Positions 54,605 to 64,000 of a stretch of DNA of 64,000 nucleotides are shown here, one piece after another. Both the position numbers and the translations under genes were made by a program. The DNA lies in NCBI RefSeq assembly GCF_910592395.1, contig NC_088312.1, forward strand, positions 13,888,001 to 13,952,000. Direction: 5' to 3'. The notes beneath the pieces are model-generated. The model saw only the letters and a program-made list of their open reading frames with translations. It made no database searches and was not told where the DNA came from. How positions within the stretch are numbered: position 1 is the first letter of the stretch; each line of letters starts with the position of its first letter. The stretch is from Lineus longissimus. Lineage: Eukaryota > Nemertea > Pilidiophora > Heteronemertea > Lineidae.

Positions 54605-56239
54605 CAACAGCAAAATTAATTTTTATTAATTAACGTTGATTCACATAACTGACTTCGACCTAACACTACTACTGAACCGAGTAGAGATATCGAGGTTTCA
54701 TTTTATTCCAGAAAAGATTCCCTATCCACCCATAAAGGTATTAAGGGTAGTGGAGGTATTATGGTCGTCTGGTTTTTTTGCGACCCAGTCTTGGCAAATC
54801 AAATAATTTGTAACATATAAGTTTTTGAAAGCTTGATGGTGACGGATAATATATTGGCCAAAAATCTATTTGCTCGGATTGCCTAAATGAATTGCGAGTC
54901 ACTTTGGAAAAAAAGTGACACACTGGCCTCATCGGCAAAGATTCCAACTGCACGTAATGTGCGCTAACCCTTTAGAATAGAAACGATATCTTGGGAGAAT
55001 ATAAAATGGCCAATGCACCTCTCAGCTCAAAACTAGTGACACGCACTCTATTTTATACTTAGGTCAAGAGTAATCGGGCATTGTCGGGGCCATGGCTTTC
55101 GATTAAAATGATATTAACCCAACAACCACAGTAACTTGTCTTGAAATTATTCTGTACAAAGACAATTTTTACAGAAAAACAATCATCAAGCAGATTGATG
55201 TATAACAAGCTATGATAATATCAATACATACGACAGATACGATATTATGATATATAGGCTACTAGGAACTTCCTTAGCCTTTTTTTGTGGTGAAACTTTT
55301 TTCTGCACTTAAGTATGTACACAATCAAATGCCTTTATTTTCCTCGCGGATTTGCATCATTCAATGGTACTCAAGTCTAAGGAGTGAAGAATATTATAAT
55401 GGGTAACGTTTCTGCAAAGAAGTCGTAATTAGGGACAAATCCAGTTATTAACAGATTATTGTAACCTTAACAAAATTCATGGCCCATGTTTATAAAGGAT
55501 GCTTTTCAGTCAGACACGAATATCTCGCTAAAACAGTGACTAAACATGTGATAATCAATCACTGGTGGATAATTAGACAGCATTAAATAAAGGGGAATAT
55601 TTTGTCCCAGGATTATTCAGTTGCTAAACATCAACGCCTGTACAAGATTGACAAAAGAAATTTTAAACGTCCGAAGGGGCTTGTTCAACAGGTGATCAGT
55701 TGGTCATTTCTCTCTTGGCAAGCGTCCAGTGTATCAATCTTGATCAGTAGCATTGGCTTTAGTTTTCATGCGTCGCCACAGATCTTTCAAATCGAGGGAG
55801 TTTATCCAAACGTGGACAAGCTTGTATTATACGCTGATTAACAGGTTTCATATCGATCGGTTATGCGGCTGAGGGTTAGCAACTGCTCCCTGAATTCCAG
55901 AGACTCGGAGGGCTTCATCTTAGTGACCAACAAGAAGGTGAATCGGAGAAGTGTGATCATGGTAGTAGGCCTAAAACAGAATGTGCGCTCAAGGAGCTCC
56001 TGAACCGAATAGAGACTTGGCCCATATTCATAGAGGATGTTTACCCGCTGAACAGCTTAGACACGTCTGTCTTCTAATCAGTGGTAAATACAGGCTTGTC
56101 GACGACTGCATAAACACCCCTGATTATTGCATTATTGCATTTCATGAAGGGAAAATGATCAGCGGATTATATGTCCGTGTCGAACTCAATGATTAGGCCC
56201 TGTTTTTGTCAATCTGGCAAACGAAGAATCACGTAATAT
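54605..56239. other. Spacer with possible transposon-end relics
   Basis: No gene was recognised. GGCCCATGTTTATAAAGGATG (about 55481) and GGCCCATATTCATAGAGGATG (about 56019) resemble each other and the Harbinger-type ends nearby. They may be relic termini about 540 bp apart. Confidence 0.35.
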
Positions 56240-56829
56240 GGGTGCGTATTCATGAAGCCTTCGTAGAATTGTCAGTAACGAACGATCTACGAGGCCCTAA
56301 GGCAACTGTCACATAGAAATGAACGATTCATTTTTCACGCCTCACGCGTGAGGCCATACGTGTCACACATGAGGCCTCACGCGTCACGATTCATCCGTCA
56401 TTTTTTAGGGGATGTCACATACGATTGACTTTGAACTCGTTCATTTGTCACTTGGCGTTTCCCGCCTCAGTTGGATCCCACAAAAATGGTCTTTGCTGGA
56501 CCGGCTCGCATAAAGAGTGCTTGTAGTCATCCATTCTGAAAAAGACAGAAAATATTGGTATTCACAAGGCATTCTTATGGTTCTCCTAATGCCTTACTTA
56601 TTTCACCTCTCGTAACGCTCACGTTGTTTTGCACGGTTGAGCACTTTGGCCGGGGTGAGTCATTGATGTGTTATGAAATACAATTGAGCGTGTCGTCACT
56701 GTAATAGACCAATGTACAGGGACACCACAAGCTCTATACACCATTATTTCCCGGAATTTGCAAGAAGCGTGATAGGACCGAAGAGGAGGAAAACTCTCGT
56801 CCCGCGAGATAACGAGGATGACACCATTT

Positions 56830-57272
56830 CTAATAGCCGTCAGCCGAAGTTTTCCTCCACCAAAGTTCTAAAGTGAGTTAGTCTTGTGGAAAAGAATTGG
56901 AGGGTTATTAATGACAAGTTTTCAGACGTGATTACATTAAAGCGAAAGCAGGATTTGTGGAGTGACATAAGGCGAAGAGTGAAAAGCGTTGACACAGTAC
57001 TTAGAACAAACAAAAGCATTCGGCACAAGTGGGACGATATGAAATCAAAAGTCAAACAAGAGGCCGTCTATGTAAAAAAGATGTTGTCAAAAACTGGCAA
57101 CGTGCCATTGGAAGATGCCATTCCTCAGCTAACGGAATTGGAGGAAAGGATTGCAGGACTAATCGGGACTGAAATGATTGAGGGAATCCCTGGCGGCATA
57201 GATACAGAAGAGCCTGTCTCCGGCGACCATGACAACCACGAGGACCGCGACTTCGATTTCGAAACGCTATAA
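56830..57272 (+). pseudogene. Myb/SANT-like protein of element B with a premature stop
   Basis: From about 56830 the frame reads NSRQPKFSSTKVLK, an in-frame TGA at about 56875, then VEKNWRVINDKFSDVITLKR, LWSDIRRRVKSVDTVLRTNK and RHKWDDMKSKVKQE. The conserved Trp residues of the Myb-like helices are kept. A C-terminal region absent from element A follows (PLEDAIPQLTELEERIAGLI), with an acidic tail to the stop at 57272. It aligns with the split gene at 21704-25707. The nonsense codon falls in helix 1. Confidence 0.75.
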
Positions 57273-57666
57273 ACTGCTGTGCTTTAGCTTCTAAAGCAGA
57301 GGAATTTCTGGTCACAATCATTGATATGGTAGGTTGACTCAAGCCACTAGCCATGTCCCCATTAGCAAGTTGAAAACTGCCGGTAGCAAAAATCTGAGTG
57401 CAACACAGACCTGGAGAGTTGCTGGTACTGCACGTGATCGCATGGTGATTGGTGGCTGGGGCAATCTCACCTGCTAACAGGTCGATGATTTCAAGGAGGA
57501 CTGGTCGAGTCATCCGGTACCGCTGATATAAATCTACGTCATCGTAGACGTCGAGTGGTTGTAATCTGTCTCTATACACACGTTGCCGCCGTAAAGCCCG
57601 TCTGGCCTCAACCTCTTCCAATAAAACCAACGCAGCTGCCATGCTTGTAGCGTACAAGTGTTTCAA
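57240..57666 (-). pseudogene. HARBI1-like transposase N-terminal remnant of element B
   Basis: From 57666 down, SMAAALVLLEEVEARRALRR, QRVYRDRLQPLDVYDDVD and RMTRPVLLEIIDLLAGEIAP match element A. Homology then shifts frame near 57440-57470 and returns as FATGSFQLANGDMASGLSQP. It ends at about 57250 inside the Myb-like gene. The whole DDE domain is deleted. Confidence 0.85.
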
Positions 57667-57886
57667 ACTATTTACGAAAACTCAACGAAGCCTAAAACAC
57701 CTCACGTAATTCTAGTAACGTGTTACGAGGTCGATTGAAGTAACGAGTGCTTTGTGAATATGACGCAAATCGATAAAAGCATACGAGCGGTGTACGAGTT
57801 CGTAAACGCTTACTAAGCCCTAAGAAGGCTTCATGAATAAGGCCCATAACAGGTCGAACAATAAAGATTAGAATGGCCTGTGTGAG

Positions 57887-58430
57887 TTGGAGTGTCACAC
57901 GAAAGATTCTACACACAGTCACTGCCTTCCAAAAAAACGGAAGAACGTAGTAGAAGACAAGCGCACGGAAACGGCAGCAAATCAAAAGAACCATGCCGCT
58001 AGGGGCGCTATCGCTAAGGAGATGATGGCTCTTTTCCCTAAGAGGCGAAAACTCCGTCGAAGGATTTAAAGGATTTGTGGCGACGTATGAAGACTAAAGC
58101 TAAGGCTACAGCTCGTGCCGTTAAGGTTGATATCATACAAACGGGAGGAGGTGAAGCCGTCACAGGTGATCTTACCGATGAAACACGGGCTATTCTGAAC
58201 ATAATTGTGGGCGAGTTGAAGCAGATCCACAACGAATGGGATGATGACGGCATTCCTTCAGACCAGAAGAATGAAGAAAACCAGCCCAATGCAGATCATT
58301 CGGTGTCATCTCCCATATCCGAAGATGATTTGACTGAAACGTTTACCGAATATCCTTATTCGCCATCAGGGTGTTCATCGAGCGTTAGGCCTACCAATAG
58401 AAGCACTGAAACTCGGGACGCAAGGTAAGT
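57887..58430 (+). pseudogene. Myb/SANT-like factor remnant, third family
   Basis: After an in-frame stop near 58039 the frame reads KTPSKDLKDLWRRMKTKAKA, then QTGGGEAVTGDLTDETRAIL and a Ser/Asp-rich tail. It ends at a good donor (GACGCAAG|GTAAGT, about 58426). 'LW..MK..AK' followed by 'TGGG' is common in Myb/SANT-like transposon-derived factors. The preceding ORF 57887-58069 is in another frame (AARGAIAKEMMALFPKRRKL) and may be the broken N-terminal part. The 3' exons were not identified. Confidence 0.4.
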
Positions 58431-58599
58431 CATTATCCTTTTATGCGTGTACGTGTATCATCATTGGCCCTCCACTAAGCAATGTTTTCACCTGATATGA
58501 CATGAGATGAAGAACATCTAACCATCATGATGACTGTGTCTCAATTTACAGTCAAGGATGAAATTCAGGAACAGTGGAGTAGTAGGTATAATGTCCCTT

Positions 58600-58960
58600 T
58601 CAACGCCCGAAATACGAGGCCCAAAGTCCGACGGTCCCGGGGCGTTGAAAGGTGCATCATTGACGCCCGCGACAAATGCCCCTCCGGACCGTGATATTGT
58701 GCTTGAAGTGACGCCCGCGACAAATGCCCTCCCGTGATATTGTGCTTGAAGAATTTTTTCCGCGCTTCTTGTAAGCGCTCAAAAATTCGGCGCTATCCGC
58801 CTGCGCTGTCCACGGGAGTGCATTCGTCGCGTAGCAGAGTACAAGCAGCCCGATGCCGCAACGAGCACAGATTAATGTGCACTCTTATTCGCGCTCCTCC
58901 TGAGGTTTTACGGGCTGCTGTCAAAAGCCGAGCGGAGCGAAGAATGTGGATCAATTAGGG
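58600..58960. repeat. Hairpin and short tandem repeats around GCGCCCGC motifs
   Basis: CTTTCAACGCCC (about 58599) pairs with GGGGCGTTGAAAG (about 58640). ACGCCCGCGACAAATGCCC, then TCC and CGTGATATTGTGCTTGAAG, occurs twice in tandem (about 58661 and 58712). No gene is seen. Confidence 0.7.
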
Positions 58961-59545
58961 TCTCCACCATCGGGGAAATCTGTTCGGGGCAAATAGCCTA
59001 CTGAAGCATTCTGTTGCTATAACTGGGATGTTATCAGTGTCTAGGCAATCTTTGTCATTGACTATGCATAGAGACTGCTCATCCTAGCTAAAATTATGAC
59101 GCGAATTGCCTCGACTCGTCGCCACATTTTAGGGGTCCCGTCTCCTCAATGTCCGTTTAGCTCCCAAGCAACGAGGTATGTACATGTCCTCTTCGTCTCG
59201 CATGGTGGCCGGGTTCGTATAGCGCAGGAAGAGCAGGACAGGACAACTCTCCGGTCCACCATCGGGAAAGTCTGTTCGGGGCAAATAGCCTACTGAAGCA
59301 TTCTGTTGCTATAACTCGGATGTTATCAGTGTCTAGGCAATCCTTGTCATTGACTCTGCATAGAGACTGCTCATCCTAGCTAAAATTATGACGCGAATTG
59401 CCTCGACTCGTCGCCACATTTTAGGGGTCCCGTCTCCTCAATGTCCGTTTAGCTCCCAAAGCAACGAGGTCTGTCCTCTTCGTCTCGCATGGTGGCCGGG
59501 TTCGTATAGCGCGGGAAGAGGAGGACAGGACAACTCTCTTGCGCC
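58961..59545. repeat. Tandem duplication, about 295-bp unit
   Basis: The block from TCCACCATCGGGGAAATCTG through GCATGGTGGCCGGGTTCGTA (about 58965-59250) recurs from about 59257 with few differences, mainly a short ATGTACAT insertion in the first copy. No coding sequence was recognised. Confidence 0.9.
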
Positions 59546-60738
59546 ACCCTTTTCCTGATGGAAGGGTGGATATTTTGACATGCATATGAAGAAAGAATAA
59601 CTCATATACGACGTATTTGTGATATGAAAAAACACTTTTATTTCTGTTGTCTTTTCACATCGTTTTGTTAGATTTTTCTTCATGCATAACATTTTTATAT
59701 GCTTAAAGACCGACCTCGTGACAAAAATGCAGTTTTAGACATGCTTATGCATTTTTATTCTGTTTCCCTGATTGGGTTTTTGATGACGACAACACATGTA
59801 CATTGTATGTGTGCCCGGGCTGAGAGTTTGCTTAACTCACTATATAGAGGAATACATCTTATTCTTAATGCTCTTGGTCTACGTGCATGTTCACCGCTCG
59901 AGTATACGCGTTTTATTTTTATAAACGCCCTATAGAATGTTTAATATATTCCGATTCTAAAATCAACACTCAATGGAAGATGCCTGCCGTACATGGCGCA
60001 TTTTGCTATGTTTTTCGGGAGAAGCTCACCCGTCATGAAAATAGTTGTCTCAAGTTGGCTATGCTTATAATATAAAGTTGGTCGGCATTTTCCATTGATC
60101 TTTGTTGTACAAGAGTATACCTTTCTTATGAAGGTCTATAAGAGTATACAATGGTCTAAATATATTTGCATTCAATATTTTTGTGTTAAATAAGCACCAT
60201 CATAATGAAATTGATGATGAAGCTACTGTTATTCTGAGTCTAGAATGCAGCAATGAAGGATGTCTGATGCGGCGTTGCTTTTTCCCAATACGCTCCGATG
60301 TTTTGCGGGAACAATCGCCCGATCTTTAGCGTGACAATTTTAGAGTTTGATCGACTGCATCCTTCACAACAGCAAAGGTAGGAAACATTTCATTTTCTTC
60401 ATTGGTCTTACTCTTTTGACATTTACATAAGTTGCATAGTAAGCAATGAAACCTATATCGGGGTTTCAGATGAGCTCTAAATGAACCGTTAACAACCACA
60501 CGCGTGCAACTATCTAATTCGTTAATAATTTATTTTTTTAGGAAATTGCTAATCAGTTCGTCAAAAAAAAAAATTACTCAATTTAAAAATCTATACTTGC
60601 TCGCGTATGGTCTTTACATGCATTCAGCCAACAAGTTCTACAAATGATATTCATTTTACAAGAAGAGATACACATTATTAATGGATACATGATGCGCTTG
60701 TTATATATGCTGTCAGTCTGCCCCATACAATATCTCTT
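59546..60738. other. Spacer left of the virus-like block
   Basis: AT-rich; no gene recognised on either strand. The left boundary of the Polinton-type element should lie in or left of this stretch, but no terminal repeat is evident in the window. Confidence 0.4.
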
Positions 60739-61249
60739 TTAAGCTTTTTGCGATGTGGAAATGGAGGAAAATGGAATCGAACACTGCTTTATGATCAGCG
60801 GCAATGTTTTTGTCACAAAATTGTTCACCATTTCATCGTTTTCGTTCAAACGATTCTTATCAAAACTGTTCACTATATCCCGCATGGTGTGGCTTCTACA
60901 TTTTTGGAAAATATAGTAAATAACGTGTTGTCCACAAACTGTACTGAGTGGGTTTTGGATCATGCGTGTATTTCGCCTGTAATGTTTTCTTGTGCCTAGA
61001 AAATCGTAGAATGTTGATACAGCTGGCAAAAAGCCGTACGGATCAATATTCGGGTATTTGATTTGGAGAAAAGTAAAAACCAATCCAATGTTTGCCTCAA
61101 CCGGAAGCGATGTCCGTATTCACAACGTATGCACATGGTTTTCTGTCTCTTGGCTCTAACGGCAGTGTATCAGCCGCGCAAACTTCAACGAAGGTTGTTC
61201 GTGTTTCCAAATGTCGTTTGAGAAGACGATCGATTTCCTTATTATTCAT
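60739..61249 (-). pseudogene. Adenain-like (C5) maturation protease, broken
   Basis: The start at 61249 overlaps the stop of the capsid gene. An N-terminal segment runs to an in-frame TGA at 61097-61099. Directly after it comes a His-Trp motif in the place of the catalytic His. A frame change within about 61040-61080 leads to the C-terminal ORF (61083-60739), which carries a Cys-Gly motif (STVCGQHVIYYI) where the catalytic Cys is expected. In active viruses this enzyme matures the capsid proteins. The lesions make this copy non-functional. Confidence 0.65.
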
Positions 61250-62581
61250 TGAAGGTGACTGTGCGATTGTTGTCAATTTCCACAATAGCGTCGAATTCCA
61301 TATAAACTACAATAGTTATACTCTTATCGGCTGGTTCTTTCAAACGAATGTCAAGACTTATGTTTCCTTCACGTACCAAGTTGAAATTGGAACCGTTTGA
61401 ATCATCTGCTAACAGGTTGAAGACGTAGAGAGCGTATCCTTTCGGATAATCCTCGTTCGCGTTTATACCTATTCCCTGGTCAGTTCCCCAAACGTTAGTT
61501 CCGTGTAATACCGTGAAGTAACCGGGTAGGAACTGATCGTTGCCGTAATCGAGTTTGATCGTTTCAAACGGTACTGGCGTTCGGTTTTGTCGCAACGTAA
61601 TACTCGACACATTGAAGTGTTGAAAGTTGAACGGGTTCTTGTCCTGCGTTCCGTTGAAAGCGTTGGACTCCACCAATCCTACGACGATTCTTCCCGGTAA
61701 ACGACCCTGTAACAAGTTATTTTCTGACAAATCCGAACGGTTGGCGCCACGTGTATAAAACTTCATTTGAACCGATGTTACGGGATATTTGGCGGGTCCT
61801 TGCAAAAGACATTCCTCATGGCTAAGGCGAACATGTTCGGCAATAGTTTTGATATTGATTTTCAAAATCGCTTCCTCCAAACTAATCGTGTACTCCTAGT
61901 TGTTATCCTTGGCAATTAAGACAAAACTGGGGTCTTGTCTCACCAATCTTACCGTCAGTTTTACTTGACTCAGAATTAATTTTTCTCCGCAAAGAGTTCG
62001 TTGTGAATCTGCCCCAGGCATTCTACCGTTTTACTGCCTTTAGTCCACTTTAAGCGAGCATTGGCGCCTTTGTTTGCACTTGTTCCTGTTTTCACGGTAT
62101 TACCCTGTAGATCGGAGTTCGCTGTGTTCTTGTAATATCCACCAATTTGGAGCTGGTCACTTCTTGCTGCCTTCGAGAACGAGAGGGTGGACTCGAGATA
62201 CGATCGATAGCCGTACATCTGATCGTGCCCCCCTACCTGTCTTCCATTGGCGTAAACCTCAACTTGTTTGAAATAGCTTCCGATAAAATAATTGATGGGA
62301 AACACCAGCGATTTATCGGGAAAAGGGTCCGCTGTCGTGAGTACGGCACCATCTTTGTCCAGTATCCTGAATTTCAGATATAAAAAGCTGTCTCCCAAAT
62401 TCAAATATTCGTCTTCGGCGGCGTTGACCCTAAATTCAATTGGACCACCCTTGTCCAGGGAAGTGATAGGATGGAACTCTTTGAATGAACTGTCCTCTAT
62501 ACTCGTCTGTGTGGGCTTAACTTCAAAGAGTTCCAATTCGCTACGTCCGCAATCGCAAGAGTCCGTATCCAATAGCGACAT
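61242..62581 (-). pseudogene. Major capsid protein of the Polinton type (F54H12.2-like family), broken in the middle
   Basis: The N-terminal half (62581-61976, 201 codons) has a typical opening with ELFEVKPTQTSIEDSSF and GGPIEFRV. The C-terminal half (61880-61242, 212 codons) has GRLPGRIVVGLVESNAFNG and NPFNFQHFNVSSI. Both halves match my memory of the 'F54H12.2-like' proteins common in invertebrate genomes, considered double-jelly-roll capsid proteins of Polinton-type elements. Between them lie one frame change in an A-run at about 61976-61981 and an in-frame TAG at 61896-61898. The combined length of about 440 codons is near that of the family. Confidence 0.75.
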
Positions 62582-63119
62582 GATAACTCTTATATTTTAG
62601 CTGAAGAAAATGTTGCCTCCCTGTTGTTGTCGTTGTTTTTACGCGATTTTCTCTTCCTTTTTCCTCCTTGGGACTCACATGGGTTTTTCCTTGTTTTTTG
62701 TGTCTTTTGGCCGTTAAACTCTGCCCAATTTCTTCATCTGTATTATCCGGCGCTAAGATGTGACGCTTGATCCCGCCAACAACTTGTTTTTTAACGTTAT
62801 GTCCGATTTCGTGTAAGCTTTCTTTTCCCCTTTCCTTCAGGGCGGTTTTAATATCTTTTTCATCGGACACCACGTCCGAAAGCGCTTGAGCGCCCGATTT
62901 TAAGAGGCTCTTTCTAGCGCTTACGGCTACCTTTTTTATGGAAGGAACCACGACTTTTTTCAGCATCGGAGCCACTGTTTTGAATATTGAGCTGAATATG
63001 CCTCCGAGTCCATGACCATGCTGGTATAAGCTATCTCCTCGAAAAACGGGAAGCCCAGAACCCGTCTGATAGTGTCTTCGATATGCGTTTAAGTCCGGAC
63101 GGTAAGGAACCAGCACCAT
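62541..63119 (-). CDS. Basic minor virion protein, pX-like
   Basis: 192 codons. After a Tyr/Arg-rich start comes GSGLPVFRGDSLYQHGHGLG, then an amphipathic helix (GIFSSIFKTVAPMLKKVVVP) and Lys-rich helices (IKKVAVSARKSLLKSGAQAL). The second half is basic and polar with KRHKKQGK. This layout fits the small basic core or membrane-active proteins next to the capsid gene in Polintons and adintoviruses. The ORF is intact and its end overlaps the capsid start by about 40 bp. The last 30 residues may not belong to the original protein. Confidence 0.6.
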   Translation of the reverse strand: MVLVPYRPDLNAYRRHYQTGSGLPVFRGDSLYQHGHGLGGIFSSIFKTVAPMLKKVVVPSIKKVAVSARKSLLKSGAQALSDVVSDEKDIKTALKERGKESLHEIGHNVKKQVVGGIKRHILAPDNTDEEIGQSLTAKRHKKQGKTHVSPKEEKGRENRVKTTTTTGRQHFLQLKYKSYHVAIGYGLLRLRT

Positions 63120-63323
63120 GATGAATTTGTCCTCGAACGATTTTACAGGCTGAATGTTTGTTTCCTGTTTTTAAAAACACGATATTTTCCCCTCACAAAC
63201 CCTTTAAGAGCTAGGTGCGTTTTTCCCACTTGGTTATGCGGTCCGATTGTTCTTCTTCTTCGTTTTCTTTATGACTTTTGTCCGGACTAGCTGTTGATTC
63301 CAATAGAGGACTCCATGATTTGT

Positions 63324-63974
63324 TTAGGGACCAATTGGGCACAGTTTGTACAGGCGTTGCTTTTTACTCCCGAGTATAAGTGCTTTTTCCCTGGTTTTAC
63401 TCAGACGTGACGAGCGTCGTTGCTTCGGTATTTCTGAATCCTTAAACAATTTTGGTGCACTTGTAGCTTTTTCTTGTGGACTCATGGCAAAAGATAGTGG
63501 TATTGGCAAGCCCATAACCGATGTTTCCTTCCCTTGGGCTGCTTTTTTCGCCTTCATCAACGGCGAAAAGACACCCTCTTCTGTGCTGATGCTCTCCTCC
63601 AATGTGCGCCCCGCGAGTGGAGATAACAATTTTGACTTCGTAATAGCGCTCTGAATTGTTGTCAATTTGGAACCGTCCTCATCAGCGACAAGTTTCGGTT
63701 TTTTTCCCTCTGATAGTAGTGGGGGTGTGTTGGTAGACGGTCTCTTCATTTCCGGTGTATAGGCTATCCATCCCGGCGGCACTCCGATCTTCAAGAAGGC
63801 ATCTCTTAATTCGGTGGCCCCTGGCGGGACAAAGTTCATGCTCTCCGGCTTCATTAGGAATTCAATGTTTCGTACGATATTTGTATTGGGTAACTTTGTT
63901 CCCTCGATTATTAATTCGTAGCTGAACGGATCCCAGTCTATCGTTGAACGGAGACGTCTTACGTAATTTTTCAT
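63324..63974 (-). CDS. Unrecognised virion-module protein, 216 codons
   Basis: The ORF is intact with an ATG at 63974. The N-terminal part includes DWDPFSYELIIEGTKLPNTN and FVPPGATELRDAFLKIGVPP. The C-terminal half is Lys/Ser-rich, disordered and basic (RRSSRLSKTREKA). It lies 204 bp upstream of the pX-like gene on the same strand. I have seen the 'VPPG..EL..A..K..VPP' style in Polinton-associated hypothetical proteins but cannot name it. A structural role is inferred from position only. Confidence 0.5.
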   Translation of the reverse strand: MKNYVRRLRSTIDWDPFSYELIIEGTKLPNTNIVRNIEFLMKPESMNFVPPGATELRDAFLKIGVPPGWIAYTPEMKRPSTNTPPLLSEGKKPKLVADEDGSKLTTIQSAITKSKLLSPLAGRTLEESISTEEGVFSPLMKAKKAAQGKETSVMGLPIPLSFAMSPQEKATSAPKLFKDSEIPKQRRSSRLSKTREKALILGSKKQRLYKLCPIGP

Positions 63975-64000
63975 AATGTCCTTAATAAAGGGGTGGTGTA

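Larger units (their letters stand above)
56240..57845. mobile_element. PIF/Harbinger element B, deleted sister of element A
   Basis: The left end GGGTGCGTATTCATGAAGCC and right end GGCTTCATGAATAAGGCCC pair, and both match element A. It carries the same Myb/SANT-like gene (+) and the N-terminal half of the same transposase (-). A fold-back insertion of about 250 bp (about 56300-56560, with CACGCCTCACGCGTGAGG) interrupts its left subterminal region relative to element A. The target duplication is not clear. Confidence 0.8.
60739..64000 (-). mobile_element. Polinton/Maverick- or adintovirus-type element, structural-gene block, partial
   Basis: Four closely packed minus-strand genes look like the virion module of Polinton-type elements: an unknown structural-like protein, a basic pX-like minor protein, a double-jelly-roll-type major capsid protein and an adenain-type protease. 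Genes abut or overlap (62541-62581 overlap; ATGA-type overlap at 61242-61249), as in DNA viruses, and unlike the spliced genes elsewhere in the window. The element continues beyond 64000. Polymerase B and integrase are not in the window. Two genes are broken, so this is an inactive endogenous copy. Confidence 0.75.

Overview
The window is eukaryotic. It has spliced genes with GT-AG introns, one intronless 558-residue DEG/ENaC-type channel, many DNA transposons, a 5.6 kb minisatellite and part of a Polinton-type (virus-like) element. The channel, the abundance of PIF/Harbinger, Tc1 and palindromic short elements, and the Polinton block fit a marine invertebrate, perhaps a non-vertebrate deuterostome. 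The species cannot be fixed from sequence alone. I saw no rRNA, tRNA or CRISPR locus.

Layout. 1-4.8 kb: right part of a PIF/Harbinger-like element, with a spliced transposase on + and a Myb/SANT-like partner gene on -. 4.85-7.26 kb (-): a small spliced gene that reads as a divergent TALE-like homeodomain joined to an HMG-box-like domain. 7.76-8.70 kb: a clean MITE with 26-bp inverted termini and a 9-bp target duplication. 9.0-17.5 kb (-): four phase-compatible exons of an OB-fold (RPA-like) protein. Its last intron holds a complete 5.3 kb DNA transposon with a broken transposase, and another intron holds a palindromic MITE. 18-21.3 kb: duplicated acidic, serine-rich exon-like segments and fold-back repeats. 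21.4-26.7 kb: a Harbinger element whose Myb-like ORF is split by a 3.66 kb transposon of another family. 27-31 kb: a 136-bp tandem array and an intronless unknown ORF with a decayed inverted partial copy. 32.2-37.8 kb: the minisatellite, about 115 units of 48-51 bp with higher-order blocks. 38.2-39.8 kb: 650-bp tandem repeats. 41.5-43.0 kb: a Tc1-like element with about 210-bp inverted repeats. 44.8-46.6 kb: three transposons nested in one another. 49.7-51.4 kb: the channel gene. 52.4-54.3 kb: a two-level nested element and a near-perfect palindromic MITE. 56.2-58.4 kb: a second Harbinger copy and a Myb-like remnant. 58.6-59.5 kb: local tandem duplications. 60.7-64.0 kb (-): four adjacent virus-like genes, two open and two broken, running off the right edge.

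The supported host genes are the homeodomain-HMG gene, the OB-fold gene and the channel. Most other coding sequence is transposon-borne and decaying. Several insertions can be dated relative to one another because the reading frame or target site closes exactly when the insertion is removed.
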